Assembly: GCA_016717165.1 (NCBI GenBank)
Contig: JADKGA010000002.1
Location: 930,001 to 994,000 of the forward strand
Length of the DNA: 64,000 bases
Reading direction: 5' to 3'
Origin: Candidatus Lutibacillus vidarii
GTDB lineage: Bacteria > Actinomycetota > Actinomycetes > Actinomycetales > Dermatophilaceae
Shown here in pieces: positions 51,309-59,051 of the stretch (positions within the stretch are counted from its first letter, which is position 1; each line of letters opens with the position of its first letter). Under the pieces are notes generated by a model. That model was not told where the DNA came from, did not search any database, and saw only the letters and a program-made list of their open reading frames with translations. A program made the translations under genes and the position numbers.

Positions 51309-51446
51309 GGTGTGCCCTCCTCGGCGGTATGGCGTGCCAGGCATCGCCACGATGATCGTCATATGAGCAGACGCGGCACGGGGCCGGGAGGTTGTGCCGC
51401 GCTGGTCACAAGTCGATCACGAGGCCCTGGAGCCCACAGGCTGACC

Positions 51447-52178
51447 TTACCTGCCGGCTCCCGCGTGCGAGCGGCGCAACACCTCGGTCAGCTTGTTCGC
51501 GCCGGCGACGACGGTCGCGGCGTGCAGCCGCCCGGGCTGACGCGAGAGCCGCTCGATCGGCCCCGAGATCGAGACCGCCGCGACAACGCGGCCCGACGGG
51601 CCCCGCACGGGAGCGGAGACCGAGGCGACCCCGGGCTCGCGCTCGCCGACGCTCTGCGCCCAGCCCCGTCGTCGGACGGCCGACAAGGTGGTGGCGGTGA
51701 ACTTGGCCCCGCGCAGGCCCCGGTGCAGCCGGTCGGGCTCCTCCCAGGCGAGGAGGATCTGCGCGGCGGAGCCGGCGAGCATCGACAAGGTGGCCCCGAC
51801 CGGGATGGAGTCGCGCAGGCCCATGGGGCGCTCGGCGGCGGCGACGCAGATGCGGACCTCGCCCTGGCGGCGGAAGAGCTGGGCCGACTCGTGGGTGTGG
51901 TCGCGCAGGGCGCCGAGGACCGGGCCGGCAGCGGCGAGCAGGCGGTCCTCACCGGCGGCGGCGGAGAGCTCGCCGAGACGGGGCCCGAGGATGAACCGGC
52001 CCTGCATGTCCCGAGCGACGAGACGGTGGTGCTCCAGCGCGACCGCGAGGCGGTGCGCGGTCGGTCGAGCCAGGCCGGTGGCACCGACGAGCTGCGCGAG
52101 GGTCGCGGGCCCCGCCTCGAGGGCGCTGAGAACCGTGGCCGCCTTGTCGAGGACGCCCACGCCACTGCTGATGTCCAT
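51447..52178 (-). CDS. IclR-family regulator of leucine genes (NdgR/LtbR type)
   Basis: A 243-residue IclR regulator. The start MDISSGVGVLDKAATVLSALEAGPATLAQLVGATGLARPTAHRLAVALEHHRLVARDMQGRFILGPRLGELSAAAGEDRLL closely resembles Streptomyces NdgR and corynebacterial LtbR, which regulate leuCD and other amino-acid genes. The effector domain carries RICVAAAERPMGLRDSIPVG. It is divergent from leuC with 98 bp between starts, containing a palindromic candidate operator, so regulation of leuCD is very likely. Confidence 0.92.
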   Translation of the reverse strand: MDISSGVGVLDKAATVLSALEAGPATLAQLVGATGLARPTAHRLAVALEHHRLVARDMQGRFILGPRLGELSAAAGEDRLLAAAGPVLGALRDHTHESAQLFRRQGEVRICVAAAERPMGLRDSIPVGATLSMLAGSAAQILLAWEEPDRLHRGLRGAKFTATTLSAVRRRGWAQSVGEREPGVASVSAPVRGPSGRVVAAVSISGPIERLSRQPGRLHAATVVAGANKLTEVLRRSHAGAGR

Positions 52179-52187
52179 GTAATGATA

Positions 52188-52216
52188 TTGACGTCTCATT
52201 GCCTGAGACGCAAATT
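52188..52216 (+). promoter_or_regulatory. leuC promoter with overlapping palindromic operator
   Basis: A -35 candidate TTGACG (52188-52193) and a weak -10 candidate CAAATT (52211-52216) enclose the inverted repeat CGTCTCA-TTGCC-TGAGACG (52192-52210). Such placement between -35 and -10 fits repression by the divergently encoded IclR protein. Confidence 0.65.
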
Positions 52217-52276
52217 CAGCGAGCAGCGTCGTCGGCGAACCTGAGGAGGAACCGGCCGGCATACGGGAGGGACGCA

Positions 52277-53683
52277 ATGGCGAGGACCCTGGCAGAGAAG
52301 GTGTGGGCGGACCATGTGGTCCGGCAGGCCGAGGGAGAACCGGACCTGCTCTACATCGACCTCCACCTCCTCCACGAGGTGACCAGCCCGCAGGCCTTCG
52401 AGGGACTTCGGCTCAGTGGGCGCACCGTCCGGCGCCCCGATCTCACCCTCGCGACCGAGGACCACAATGTCCCGACAACCCCGGGGCCGATCACCGACCT
52501 GGTGAGCCGCACCCAGGTCGAGACCCTGCGGGCCAACTGCGCCGAGTTCGGCGTCCGGCTCTTCCCGATGGGCGACGCCGAGCAGGGGATCGTCCACGTC
52601 GTGGGGCCGCAGCTGGGCCTGACCCAGCCCGGCATGACCGTGGTCTGCGGGGACAGCCACACCTCGACCCATGGCGCCTTCGGGGCGCTCGCCTTCGGCA
52701 TTGGGACCTCCGAGGTCGAGCACGTCCTGGCCACCCAGACCCTCCCGCTCGCCCCGTTCAAGACGATGGCCGTCACCGTCGTCGGCCAGCTGCGCCCGGG
52801 GGTGACCGCCAAGGACGTCATCCTCGCCGTCATCGCCTCGATCGGGACCGGCGGCGGACAGGGCTATGTCATCGAGTACCGCGGCGCCGCCATTGAGGCG
52901 ATGTCGATGGAAGAGCGGATGACGGTCTGCAATATGTCCATCGAAGCCGGCGCCCGGGCCGGGATGATCGCCCCGGACGAGACGACCTTCGCCTACCTCA
53001 AGGGCCGCCCGCACGCGCCGCGGGGCGCCGACTGGGACGCGGCCGTCGCGGCCTGGCGCGAGCTGCGCACCGACGACGGAGCCACCTTCGACGCCGAGGT
53101 CGTCCTCGACGCCGACGCCTTGTCGCCATACGTGACCTGGGGGACCAACCCGGGCCAGGGCTCACCGCTGGACGCTGCTGTCCCCAACCCGGCGGACCTC
53201 GCCGACCAGGGGGAGCGGCATGCCGCCGAGCGGGCCCTGGCGTACATGGGGCTCACCCCGGGCACTGCGCTGCGCGATGTGCCCGTCGACACCGTCTTCG
53301 TCGGCTCGTGCACCAACGGCCGGATCGAGGACCTGCGGGCCGCCGCCGGGGTGCTCCGCGGCCGTCGGGTCGCGTCCTCGGTGCGGATGCTCGTCGTGCC
53401 GGGGTCGGCGAAGGTGCGCCTCGAGGCCGAGGCCGAGGGGCTGCACGAGGTCTTCGAGGCCGCCGGCGCCCAGTGGCGGCTGCCAGGGTGCTCGATGTGC
53501 CTGGGCATGAACCCGGACACCCTCGCCCCCGGCGAGCGCAGCGCGTCGACGTCGAACCGCAACTTCGAGGGCCGGCAGGGTAAGGGCGGCCGGACCCACC
53601 TCGTCAGCCCGCTCGTCGCGGCGGCCACCGCCGTGCGCGGCACCCTCAGCTCACCCGCCGATCTCGACCCCGTGGAGGCCTAG
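52277..53683 (+). CDS. leuC: 3-isopropylmalate dehydratase large subunit
   Basis: A 468-residue aconitase-family subunit that isomerises isopropylmalate (and citramalate in the isoleucine branch). Fe-S ligands are Cys in GSCTNGRIEDL (about 345) and in GCSMCLGMNPD (about 405 and 408). GDSHTSTHGAFGALAFGIGTSEVEHV and GSAKVRLEAEAEGL are family motifs. GGGAGG precedes ATG 52277. leuD follows 3 bp later. Confidence 0.97.
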   Translation: MARTLAEKVWADHVVRQAEGEPDLLYIDLHLLHEVTSPQAFEGLRLSGRTVRRPDLTLATEDHNVPTTPGPITDLVSRTQVETLRANCAEFGVRLFPMGDAEQGIVHVVGPQLGLTQPGMTVVCGDSHTSTHGAFGALAFGIGTSEVEHVLATQTLPLAPFKTMAVTVVGQLRPGVTAKDVILAVIASIGTGGGQGYVIEYRGAAIEAMSMEERMTVCNMSIEAGARAGMIAPDETTFAYLKGRPHAPRGADWDAAVAAWRELRTDDGATFDAEVVLDADALSPYVTWGTNPGQGSPLDAAVPNPADLADQGERHAAERALAYMGLTPGTALRDVPVDTVFVGSCTNGRIEDLRAAAGVLRGRRVASSVRMLVVPGSAKVRLEAEAEGLHEVFEAAGAQWRLPGCSMCLGMNPDTLAPGERSASTSNRNFEGRQGKGGRTHLVSPLVAAATAVRGTLSSPADLDPVEA

Positions 53684-53686
53684 CTC

Positions 53687-54295
53687 ATGGACGCGTTCAT
53701 CACGCACACCGGCGTCGGCGTCCCGCTGCGGCGCAGCAATGTCGACACCGACCAGATCATCCCGGCCGAGTACCTCAAGCGGGTCGCCCGGACCGGCTTC
53801 GAGGACGGCTTGTTCGCGGCCTGGCGGTCGGACCCCTCCTTCGTGCTCAACCAGCCGGCGTATGCCGCCGGAAGCGTCCTGGTGGCCGGCCCCGACTTCG
53901 GCACCGGCTCGTCGAGGGAGCACGCGGTCTGGGCGCTCATGGACTACGGCTTCCGGGTGGTCATCTCCTCGCGCTTCGCCGACATCTTCCGCGGGAACAG
54001 CGGCAAGGGCGGTCTGCTCACCGCGGTGTGCGCCCAGGACGACGTCGAGCTGCTGTGGAAGGTCCTCGAGAACGAGCCTGGCGCCCAGGTGAGCGTCGAC
54101 CTGGTTGCCCGCACCGCCAGCGCCGGTGACATCGTCGCGCCCTTTCATGTCGACGACTACACGCGGTGGCGGCTGCTCGAGGGCCTCGACGACATCGGGC
54201 TCACGCTGCGCCATGAGCCGGAGATCGCGGCCTTCGAGACGACCCGCCCGAGCCACCGGCCGACGACGGCGGCCGTGGCCGGGATCAACGATTAA
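53687..54295 (+). CDS. leuD: 3-isopropylmalate dehydratase small subunit
   Basis: A 202-residue swivel-domain subunit. VPLRRSNVDTDQIIPAEYLKRVARTGFEDGLFA at the N-terminus, GPDFGTGSSREHAVWALMDYGFRVVISSRFADIFRGN in the middle; these are family signatures. Forms the active enzyme with LeuC, and the genes are 3 bp apart. Confidence 0.96.
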   Translation: MDAFITHTGVGVPLRRSNVDTDQIIPAEYLKRVARTGFEDGLFAAWRSDPSFVLNQPAYAAGSVLVAGPDFGTGSSREHAVWALMDYGFRVVISSRFADIFRGNSGKGGLLTAVCAQDDVELLWKVLENEPGAQVSVDLVARTASAGDIVAPFHVDDYTRWRLLEGLDDIGLTLRHEPEIAAFETTRPSHRPTTAAVAGIND

Positions 54296-54306
54296 CTACC
54301 CCCCTG

Positions 54307-54335
54307 TAGACGGCTGGGCCCGGACGGGTTACGGT
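54307..54335 (+). promoter_or_regulatory. Promoter of hup (TAGACG - 17 - TACGGT)
   Basis: TAGACG (54307-54312) and TACGGT (54330-54335) with 17-bp spacing; the transcript would start near 54342, giving a 29-nt leader with the GGGGGGAG site before GTG 54371. Confidence 0.5.
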
Positions 54336-54370
54336 CTGTCGGTGCAGAAGCCTGGACGAGGGGGGAGTAG

Positions 54371-54835
54371 GTGAACAAGGCCGACCTGATCAGTATCGTC
54401 GAGCCGCGCGTCGGGAGCCGGAAGGTGGCCACCGATGTGGTGGAGTCGATCTTCGATGCCGTGATCCGTGAGGTGGCTGGCGGGGGCAAGGTCGCCATCA
54501 CCGGGTTCGGCACCTTCGAGGCCGCCGCTCGGGCGCCGCGGACCGGCCGCAACCCGCGCACCGGCGAGCCCGTTCCGATCCGCAAGACGGTCGCGCCCCG
54601 GTTCAAGCCGGGCACGACCTTCCGCTCGGTTGTCGCTACACCCGACCTGCTCGACGACACCACCGGCACCGAGCTCGGCGTGGTCTCGCTGGTCCGACGG
54701 GCCTCCGCAGTGTCCGCCCGGATCGGGATCGACGCCCAGCTGCCGCTCCACCGGCGGGCGGTCGCGGCGACATCGCCGAGCCCGCACCCGGTCGTGGTGA
54801 AGAAGGCCTCGAAGAAGAAGTCGAAGAAGAAGTAG
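54371..54835 (+). CDS. hup: HU-family histone-like protein with lysine-rich tail
   Basis: A 154-residue nucleoid protein: an HU core (MNKADLISIVEPRVGSRKVATDVVESIFDAVIREVAGGGKVAITGFGTFEAAARAPRTGRNPRTGEPVPI...), residues 1-90, with the DNA-arm TGRNPRTGEP, followed by a short basic C-terminal region ending KKASKKKSKKK. The tail is shorter than in mycobacterial HupB. It binds DNA non-specifically and shapes the nucleoid. It lies downstream of leuD, the same order as in mycobacteria. Confidence 0.92.
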   Translation: MNKADLISIVEPRVGSRKVATDVVESIFDAVIREVAGGGKVAITGFGTFEAAARAPRTGRNPRTGEPVPIRKTVAPRFKPGTTFRSVVATPDLLDDTTGTELGVVSLVRRASAVSARIGIDAQLPLHRRAVAATSPSPHPVVVKKASKKKSKKK

Positions 54836-54838
54836 CGG

Positions 54839-55051
54839 CTACCGGACGACCTGGTCGTCGCCGATGCCGACGACCCACATCTTCGTCAGCCGCCAGGCGT
54901 CCTCGTCGAGCGTCGCGGACACCCGCTGGCCGGGGCGGACGTGCCGCAGCCCGGAGGCCTCGACCACGGAACCGTCGAAGGGCACGAGCCGCCCGTCGTC
55001 AAGCAGGGCGGTGCCCTCGGTGTCAGAGATGGTGTGGACGCTCACCTGCAT
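54839..55051 (-). CDS. Small cold-shock-domain-like protein
   Basis: A 70-residue protein, MQVSVHTISDTEGTALLDDGRLVPFDGSVVEASGLRHVRPGQRVSATLD..., with the strand pattern of actinobacterial cold-shock-like OB-fold proteins but without the classic RNP1/RNP2 aromatic motifs. Function unknown. ATG 55051 begins at the conserved domain; a longer frame to 55084 is unlikely. It ends 3 bp from the convergent hup stop. Confidence 0.5.
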   Translation of the reverse strand: MQVSVHTISDTEGTALLDDGRLVPFDGSVVEASGLRHVRPGQRVSATLDEDAWRLTKMWVVGIGDDQVVR

Positions 55052-55162
55052 GAGTCGACCGTATCGCCTCGACCGGGCCAACACCGAGCCCTAGGTCACA
55101 CAACCGAGGTGCGGGTGCCATGATGGCGCACGACATTGCCGACGGCAGGATCTGGAGGGCGC

Positions 55163-55909
55163 GTGGCCACGAAACAGGACAAGGTCCCACCGGCCTACTG
55201 GTTCTTCGTCGCGCTGCTGCGCCCCATGCTCATGGTCCTCACCAAGCGGGACTGGCGCGGTCTGGAGCACATCCCCCGGGAGGGTGGCTTCGTCATCTCG
55301 CCGAACCACTTCACGTATGCCGATCCGCTGGCCTTCGCGCACTTCGTCTACGACAGCGGCCGGCCGCCCCGCTTCCTCGCCAAGGAGGCCCTCTTCCGGG
55401 TGCCCATCATCGGCCGGCTGCTCCGGGCCGCGGACCAGATCCCGGTCTACCGCAACTCGACGCTAGCCACCTCGGCCTTCCGGGAGGCGGTCCGGGCCGT
55501 CGAGGAGGGCAAATGCGTGGGCATCTTCCCCGAGGGCACCCTGACTCGGGACCCGGACCTGTGGCCGATGCGCGGCAAGACCGGCGCGGCCAGGGTGGCC
55601 CTGGAGACCCGGTGCCCGGTCATCCCGGTCGCGCAGTGGGGTCCCCAGGAGATCCTCGAGCGGTACGGGAAGCGGATCCACCTCTTCCCCCGGAAGACGA
55701 TGCACGTGCTGGCAGGGCCGCCAGTGGACCTCAGCGACCTCTACGGGCGCCCGATGGATGTCGCGACCCTGCGGGAGGCGACCGACCGGATCATGGCGGC
55801 CATCACCGGGCTGCTCGAGGAGCTGCGCGGTGAGCAGGCGCCTGCGGTGCGTTTCGACCCCAAGGCGGCCGGCATCCCCGAGACCGGCAACTTCACCAAG
55901 GAAGCCTAG
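55163..55909 (+). CDS. 1-acyl-sn-glycerol-3-phosphate acyltransferase family protein
   Basis: A 248-residue acyltransferase of the PlsC superfamily. The NHxxxD motif reads NHFTYAD (about 53-59), the second motif is PRFLAKEALFRVPIIGR, EGTLTRDPDLWPMRGKTGAA (about 130-148) is the FPEGT region, and P-V-I-P-V is motif IV. It makes phosphatidic acid or related lipids in the membrane. GTG 55163 has a TGGAGGG site. Its last four bases overlap the end of the convergent trans-sulfuration gene. Confidence 0.88.
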   Translation: MATKQDKVPPAYWFFVALLRPMLMVLTKRDWRGLEHIPREGGFVISPNHFTYADPLAFAHFVYDSGRPPRFLAKEALFRVPIIGRLLRAADQIPVYRNSTLATSAFREAVRAVEEGKCVGIFPEGTLTRDPDLWPMRGKTGAARVALETRCPVIPVAQWGPQEILERYGKRIHLFPRKTMHVLAGPPVDLSDLYGRPMDVATLREATDRIMAAITGLLEELRGEQAPAVRFDPKAAGIPETGNFTKEA

Positions 55910-57033
55910 GAAGCGCTCGGCCCATCCTCGCCCTGCGTCGGCACGGCGGCGGACAGGGCGGCGGCCAGGTCGGCCCAGAGGTCCTCGACGTCCTCGACCC
56001 CGGCCGAGAGCCGCAGCAGCGACTCGGGCACGGTGAGCGGCTCCAGCGCCCAGCGTCGACGCCGCTCCAGCGTCGACTCGACCCCGCCGAGGCTGGTCGC
56101 GTCGAGCCAGAGCCGGACCTCGCCCGACACCGCATCCGCGGCGGCCGCTCCGCCGCGGACCTCGACCGCGAGCATCGCCCCGAACCCGGGATAGCGGACC
56201 CGCTCGACCGCCGGATGGGTGGCGAGCCTTCGGGCGAGCTCGGCGGCGTTCGCGGTCGCCCGCTCCATGCGCAAGTGCAGGGTGCGGATGCCGCGTAGCC
56301 CGAGCCAGGTCTCCATCGGGCCGGCGATGGCGCCATACCTGCGCCGGTGCGTCTCCACAGCGGCAGCCCGCGCGCGACCGGCCTCGTCGTCGGCGAGGAC
56401 GACGACACCGAGGAGGACATCGGAGTGGCCGGCGAGGTACTTCGTCGCGGAGTGGACCACGACGTCGACGCCCAGCGACAACGGCCGCTGGAGCACCGGC
56501 GTGGCGAAGGTGTTGTCGCACACCGAGATCGCCCCGGCGGCGCGGGCGGCCGCGGCGAGGGCGGCGAGATCGCAGACCTCGAGCATCGGGTTCGTCGGGG
56601 ACTCCAGCCAGAGCAGGTCCGCCCCGTCCAGGGCCGCGACGACCGCGTCGAGGTCCGCCAGGTCGACCCGGCGCACCCTCAGCCCCTCCGCGGACCGGGA
56701 GTCGAGCAGGTCGAGGGTGGTGTTGTACGCATGCTGCGGGGCCACGACGAGCCCGTCGCGAGGGACGAGCGAGAGGGCGGCGGCGATGGCCGCCATACCA
56801 CTGGAGAAGACGAGCGCACGCCCGCCCTCGAGGGCACCGACGACTTCCTCGAAGGCGCTCCACACCGGGTTGCCGGTCCGCCCGTAGACCATCGGACCAC
56901 CGGCGGCGTAGGTGGAGGAGAAGACCACTGGAGGGCTGACCGGAGCGTCCGGCTCACGGGCCGGGCGCCCGGCTGCGACGGCGAGGGTGGCAGGGGCCAG
57001 GCCGGGAGGCAGCTGGTGGTGCGCGTCGCTCAC
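55906..57033 (-). CDS. Trans-sulfuration PLP enzyme (cystathionine gamma-lyase/synthase-like)
   Basis: A 375-residue Cys/Met-metabolism PLP enzyme. YGRTGNPVWSAFEEVVGALEGG, FSSGMAAIAA, CDNTFATPVLQRPLSLGVDVVVHSATKYLAGHSDVLLG (the PLP lysine) and the C-terminal SLGGVESTLERR...RLSAGVEDVEDLWADL segment are present. Family motifs alone do not separate the lyase from the synthase. A GTG start at 57033 is supported by a TAGGGT box 7 nt upstream (57046-57041), opposite the ddl promoter. Confidence 0.85.
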   Translation of the reverse strand: MSDAHHQLPPGLAPATLAVAAGRPAREPDAPVSPPVVFSSTYAAGGPMVYGRTGNPVWSAFEEVVGALEGGRALVFSSGMAAIAAALSLVPRDGLVVAPQHAYNTTLDLLDSRSAEGLRVRRVDLADLDAVVAALDGADLLWLESPTNPMLEVCDLAALAAAARAAGAISVCDNTFATPVLQRPLSLGVDVVVHSATKYLAGHSDVLLGVVVLADDEAGRARAAAVETHRRRYGAIAGPMETWLGLRGIRTLHLRMERATANAAELARRLATHPAVERVRYPGFGAMLAVEVRGGAAAADAVSGEVRLWLDATSLGGVESTLERRRRWALEPLTVPESLLRLSAGVEDVEDLWADLAAALSAAVPTQGEDGPSAS

Positions 57034-57040
57034 GGCGCCC

Positions 57041-57060
57041 ACCCTAGCCCGGGGTAGGGT
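57041..57060. promoter_or_regulatory. Back-to-back leaderless promoters of the trans-sulfuration gene and ddl
   Basis: TAGGGT on the minus strand (57046-57041) is 7 nt before GTG 57033, and TAGGGT on the plus strand (57055-57060) is 7 nt before ATG 57068. The two genes diverge with 34 bp between start codons, so both messages would begin at the start codon. Confidence 0.6.
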
Positions 57061-57067
57061 CGTCGTG

Positions 57068-58192
57068 ATGACCACCGAGCAGCCCGCGCCGCACCGCCCA
57101 CGGGTGGCGGTCGTCTTCGGTGGCCGGTCCTCCGAGCACGCGGTGTCGTGCTCGACTGCCGCCAGTGTGCTCGCCGCGATCGACCGGTCCGCCTATGAGG
57201 TCATCCCGGTCGGCATCACCACGGACGGCCGCTGGGTGACCGTTGCGGACGACCCGGGGCCGCTGCGGCTCACCTCCACCCAGACCCCCGCTGTCGCCGA
57301 CGGCGACCTCGTCGTCGTCCCGCTCGGCACCGCGGACCGGCACCTCCAGGTGCTCCACCCCGGACGACCGCCGGAGGTCCTCGGCGAGGTCGACGTGGTC
57401 TTCCCGCTGCTCCACGGCCCGTTCGGCGAGGACGGCACCGTCCAGGGGATGCTCGACCTCGCCGACATCAGGTATGTCGGGTCGGGCGTCACCGCGTCGG
57501 CGGTCATGATGGACAAGCACTTCATGAAGGTCGTCTTCGCCTCCGCGGGCCTGCCGATCGGGCCGTACACCGTCATCACCGACAAGGCCTGGGCCCGCGA
57601 CCCGGAGCGGGCCATGGACGGCGTCGCCGCGCTCGGCTGGCCGGTCTTCGTCAAGCCGGCCCGGGCCGGGTCGAGCCAGGGCATCACCAAGGTGAAGAGC
57701 CGCGGCGAGCTTCGCGCGGCGATCGAGACGGCCCGAGAACATGACCCCAAGGTCGTCGTCGAGGCGGCCGTCGCGGGTCGCGAGATCGAGTGCGGCGTCC
57801 TCGAAGGGCACGGCGCGCAGGCCCCGCGGACCAGCGAGCTCGGCGAGATCGAGGTCGTCTCGGGGCACGAGTTCTACGACTTCGAGGCCAAGTACCTCGC
57901 CGAGGCGGACGTCCGGTTGTCCTGCCCGGCGGACGTGCCGCCCGACATCGCCCGTCGCATCCGCACCCTGGCCGCGGCGGCCTTCGAGGCGGCTGGTTGT
58001 GAGGGTCTGGCCCGGGTCGACTTCTTCCTCCGCCCGGATGGCACCGTTCTGGTCAACGAGATCAACACGATGCCCGGCTTCACCCCGCAGTCGATGTACC
58101 CGCGGATGTGGGCCGCGAGCGGGGTGTCCTACACCGCTCTCATCGACGAGCTCATCACCCTCGCGCTTGTGCGCCGCACCGGCTTGCGCTGA
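57068..58192 (+). CDS. ddl: D-alanine--D-alanine ligase
   Basis: A 374-residue ATP-grasp ligase for the peptidoglycan precursor dipeptide. VVFGGRSSEHAVSCSTAASVL at the N-terminus, HGPFGEDGTVQGMLDLADIRYVGSGVTASAVMMDK, VKPARAGSSQGITKV, and the metal-binding EINTMPGFTPQSMYP at about 325-340. All ligase motifs are intact. Leaderless start at ATG 57068. Confidence 0.95.
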   Translation: MTTEQPAPHRPRVAVVFGGRSSEHAVSCSTAASVLAAIDRSAYEVIPVGITTDGRWVTVADDPGPLRLTSTQTPAVADGDLVVVPLGTADRHLQVLHPGRPPEVLGEVDVVFPLLHGPFGEDGTVQGMLDLADIRYVGSGVTASAVMMDKHFMKVVFASAGLPIGPYTVITDKAWARDPERAMDGVAALGWPVFVKPARAGSSQGITKVKSRGELRAAIETAREHDPKVVVEAAVAGREIECGVLEGHGAQAPRTSELGEIEVVSGHEFYDFEAKYLAEADVRLSCPADVPPDIARRIRTLAAAAFEAAGCEGLARVDFFLRPDGTVLVNEINTMPGFTPQSMYPRMWAASGVSYTALIDELITLALVRRTGLR

Positions 58193-58203
58193 GCCCTACC
58201 GGC

Positions 58204-58635
58204 TCACGAGCAGTGGTGCCCCGTGCTGGGTAGCGCCGCGGCGGCGGCCCCGAAGGCCGGCAGGAGCAGCGGTTCGGGGGCATAGGCCTTCGGAATGAGC
58301 ACCTCGATGGCCGGGTCGCGGCCATAGGTCGTGGCCGAGGCCCCGTCGGAGAGGGTCCGCAGCACCCAGTCCACGCCGTCGACGACGACGCAGGGGTCGG
58401 TCGTGGGGGCTAGCGGCTCGAGGCCGCAGCGGGCGATGACCGCCGGGCTGCCCCAGGCGCGGACGGCGGGGGAGTCGGTGCTCGTCGCGATGACGCCCTG
58501 CCCAGCGACGGCCGCCGGCCAGGCCTTCGCGGCGGCGACACAGGCGGCGTCGGCCGCTCGCGGGGGAACGCTGACCTCAGGGGCTCGAGAACATCCGGAC
58601 AGCCCGAGGAGCAGGACGAGGGCCCCTGCGGCCAA
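58204..58635 (-). CDS. DUF3515-family lipoprotein
   Basis: A 143-residue protein with lipobox LSGC, next to ddl and thiL as in other actinobacteria. VPPRAADAACVAAAKAWPAAVAGQ..., then SPAVRAWGSPAVIARCGLEPLAP and CVVVDGVDWVLRTLSDGASATTYGRDPAIEVLIP match DUF3515. Function unknown. The TTG at 58635 removes the basic n-region of the signal; the open frame upstream encodes LSRTSRPTARLPLAAG, and CTG 58671, overlapping the TGA of the upstream gene, would restore it. Confidence 0.75.
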   Translation of the reverse strand: MAAGALVLLLGLSGCSRAPEVSVPPRAADAACVAAAKAWPAAVAGQGVIATSTDSPAVRAWGSPAVIARCGLEPLAPTTDPCVVVDGVDWVLRTLSDGASATTYGRDPAIEVLIPKAYAPEPLLLPAFGAAAAALPSTGHHCS

Positions 58636-58667
58636 AGGCAGGCGGGCGGTCGGTCGGGAGGTGCGGC

Positions 58668-58901
58668 TCAGACGTGCACCACGGTGCAGGTCAGGGTGCG
58701 GGTGATGCCCGGCACGTCCTGGATGCGGGAGATGACCATCTTGCCGAGCTCGTCGACCGTCTCGGCCTCGACGCGCGCGATGACGTCATACGGTCCGGTG
58801 ACGTCCTCGGCGAGCGCAACCCCGCTCACCTCGGCGATGGCCGAGGCGACGGTCGCCGCCTTGCCGACCTCGGTCTGGATCAGGATGTAGGCCTGGACCA
58901 C
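58668..58901 (-). CDS. Stand-alone Lrp/AsnC ligand-binding (RAM) domain protein
   Basis: A 77-residue single RAM domain: MVQAYILIQTEVGKAATVASAIAEVSGVALAEDVTGPYDVIARVEAETVDELGKMVISRIQDVPGITRTLTC. It lacks the DNA-binding half of Lrp. Such proteins bind amino acids or modulate partner enzymes. Its stop overlaps the possible CTG start of the DUF3515 gene. Confidence 0.85.
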   Translation of the reverse strand: MVQAYILIQTEVGKAATVASAIAEVSGVALAEDVTGPYDVIARVEAETVDELGKMVISRIQDVPGITRTLTCTVVHV

Positions 58902-59015
58902 GTCAACACCTCTTCGTCAGGTCGCCCGGGAACCTCGTCGTCCCGCGCTCCCAGGTGGGAGCGTGCATGTCAGACGCTACCGTGCCCGGTCGCGCGATGC
59001 GACGCCAGGTCACCG

Positions 59016-59021
59016 TACGCT
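59016..59021 (+). promoter_or_regulatory. -10 box TACGCT before a mini-ORF at the thiL start
   Basis: TACGCT is 6 nt before GTG 59028, the start of a 7-codon mini-ORF whose TGA overlaps the thiL ATG. Confidence 0.4.
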
Positions 59022-59027
59022 TCCCTG

Positions 59028-59051
59028 GTGAGCAGGTGCGCACCACGATGA
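59028..59051 (+). CDS. Leaderless mini-ORF MSRCAPR overlapping the thiL start
   Basis: Seven codons (GTG to TGA) directly after a -10 box. The last bases share ATGA with the thiL start at 59048, so translation of the mini-ORF could control thiL by re-initiation. It contains a Cys codon. No protein function is implied. Confidence 0.4.
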   Translation: MSRCAPR

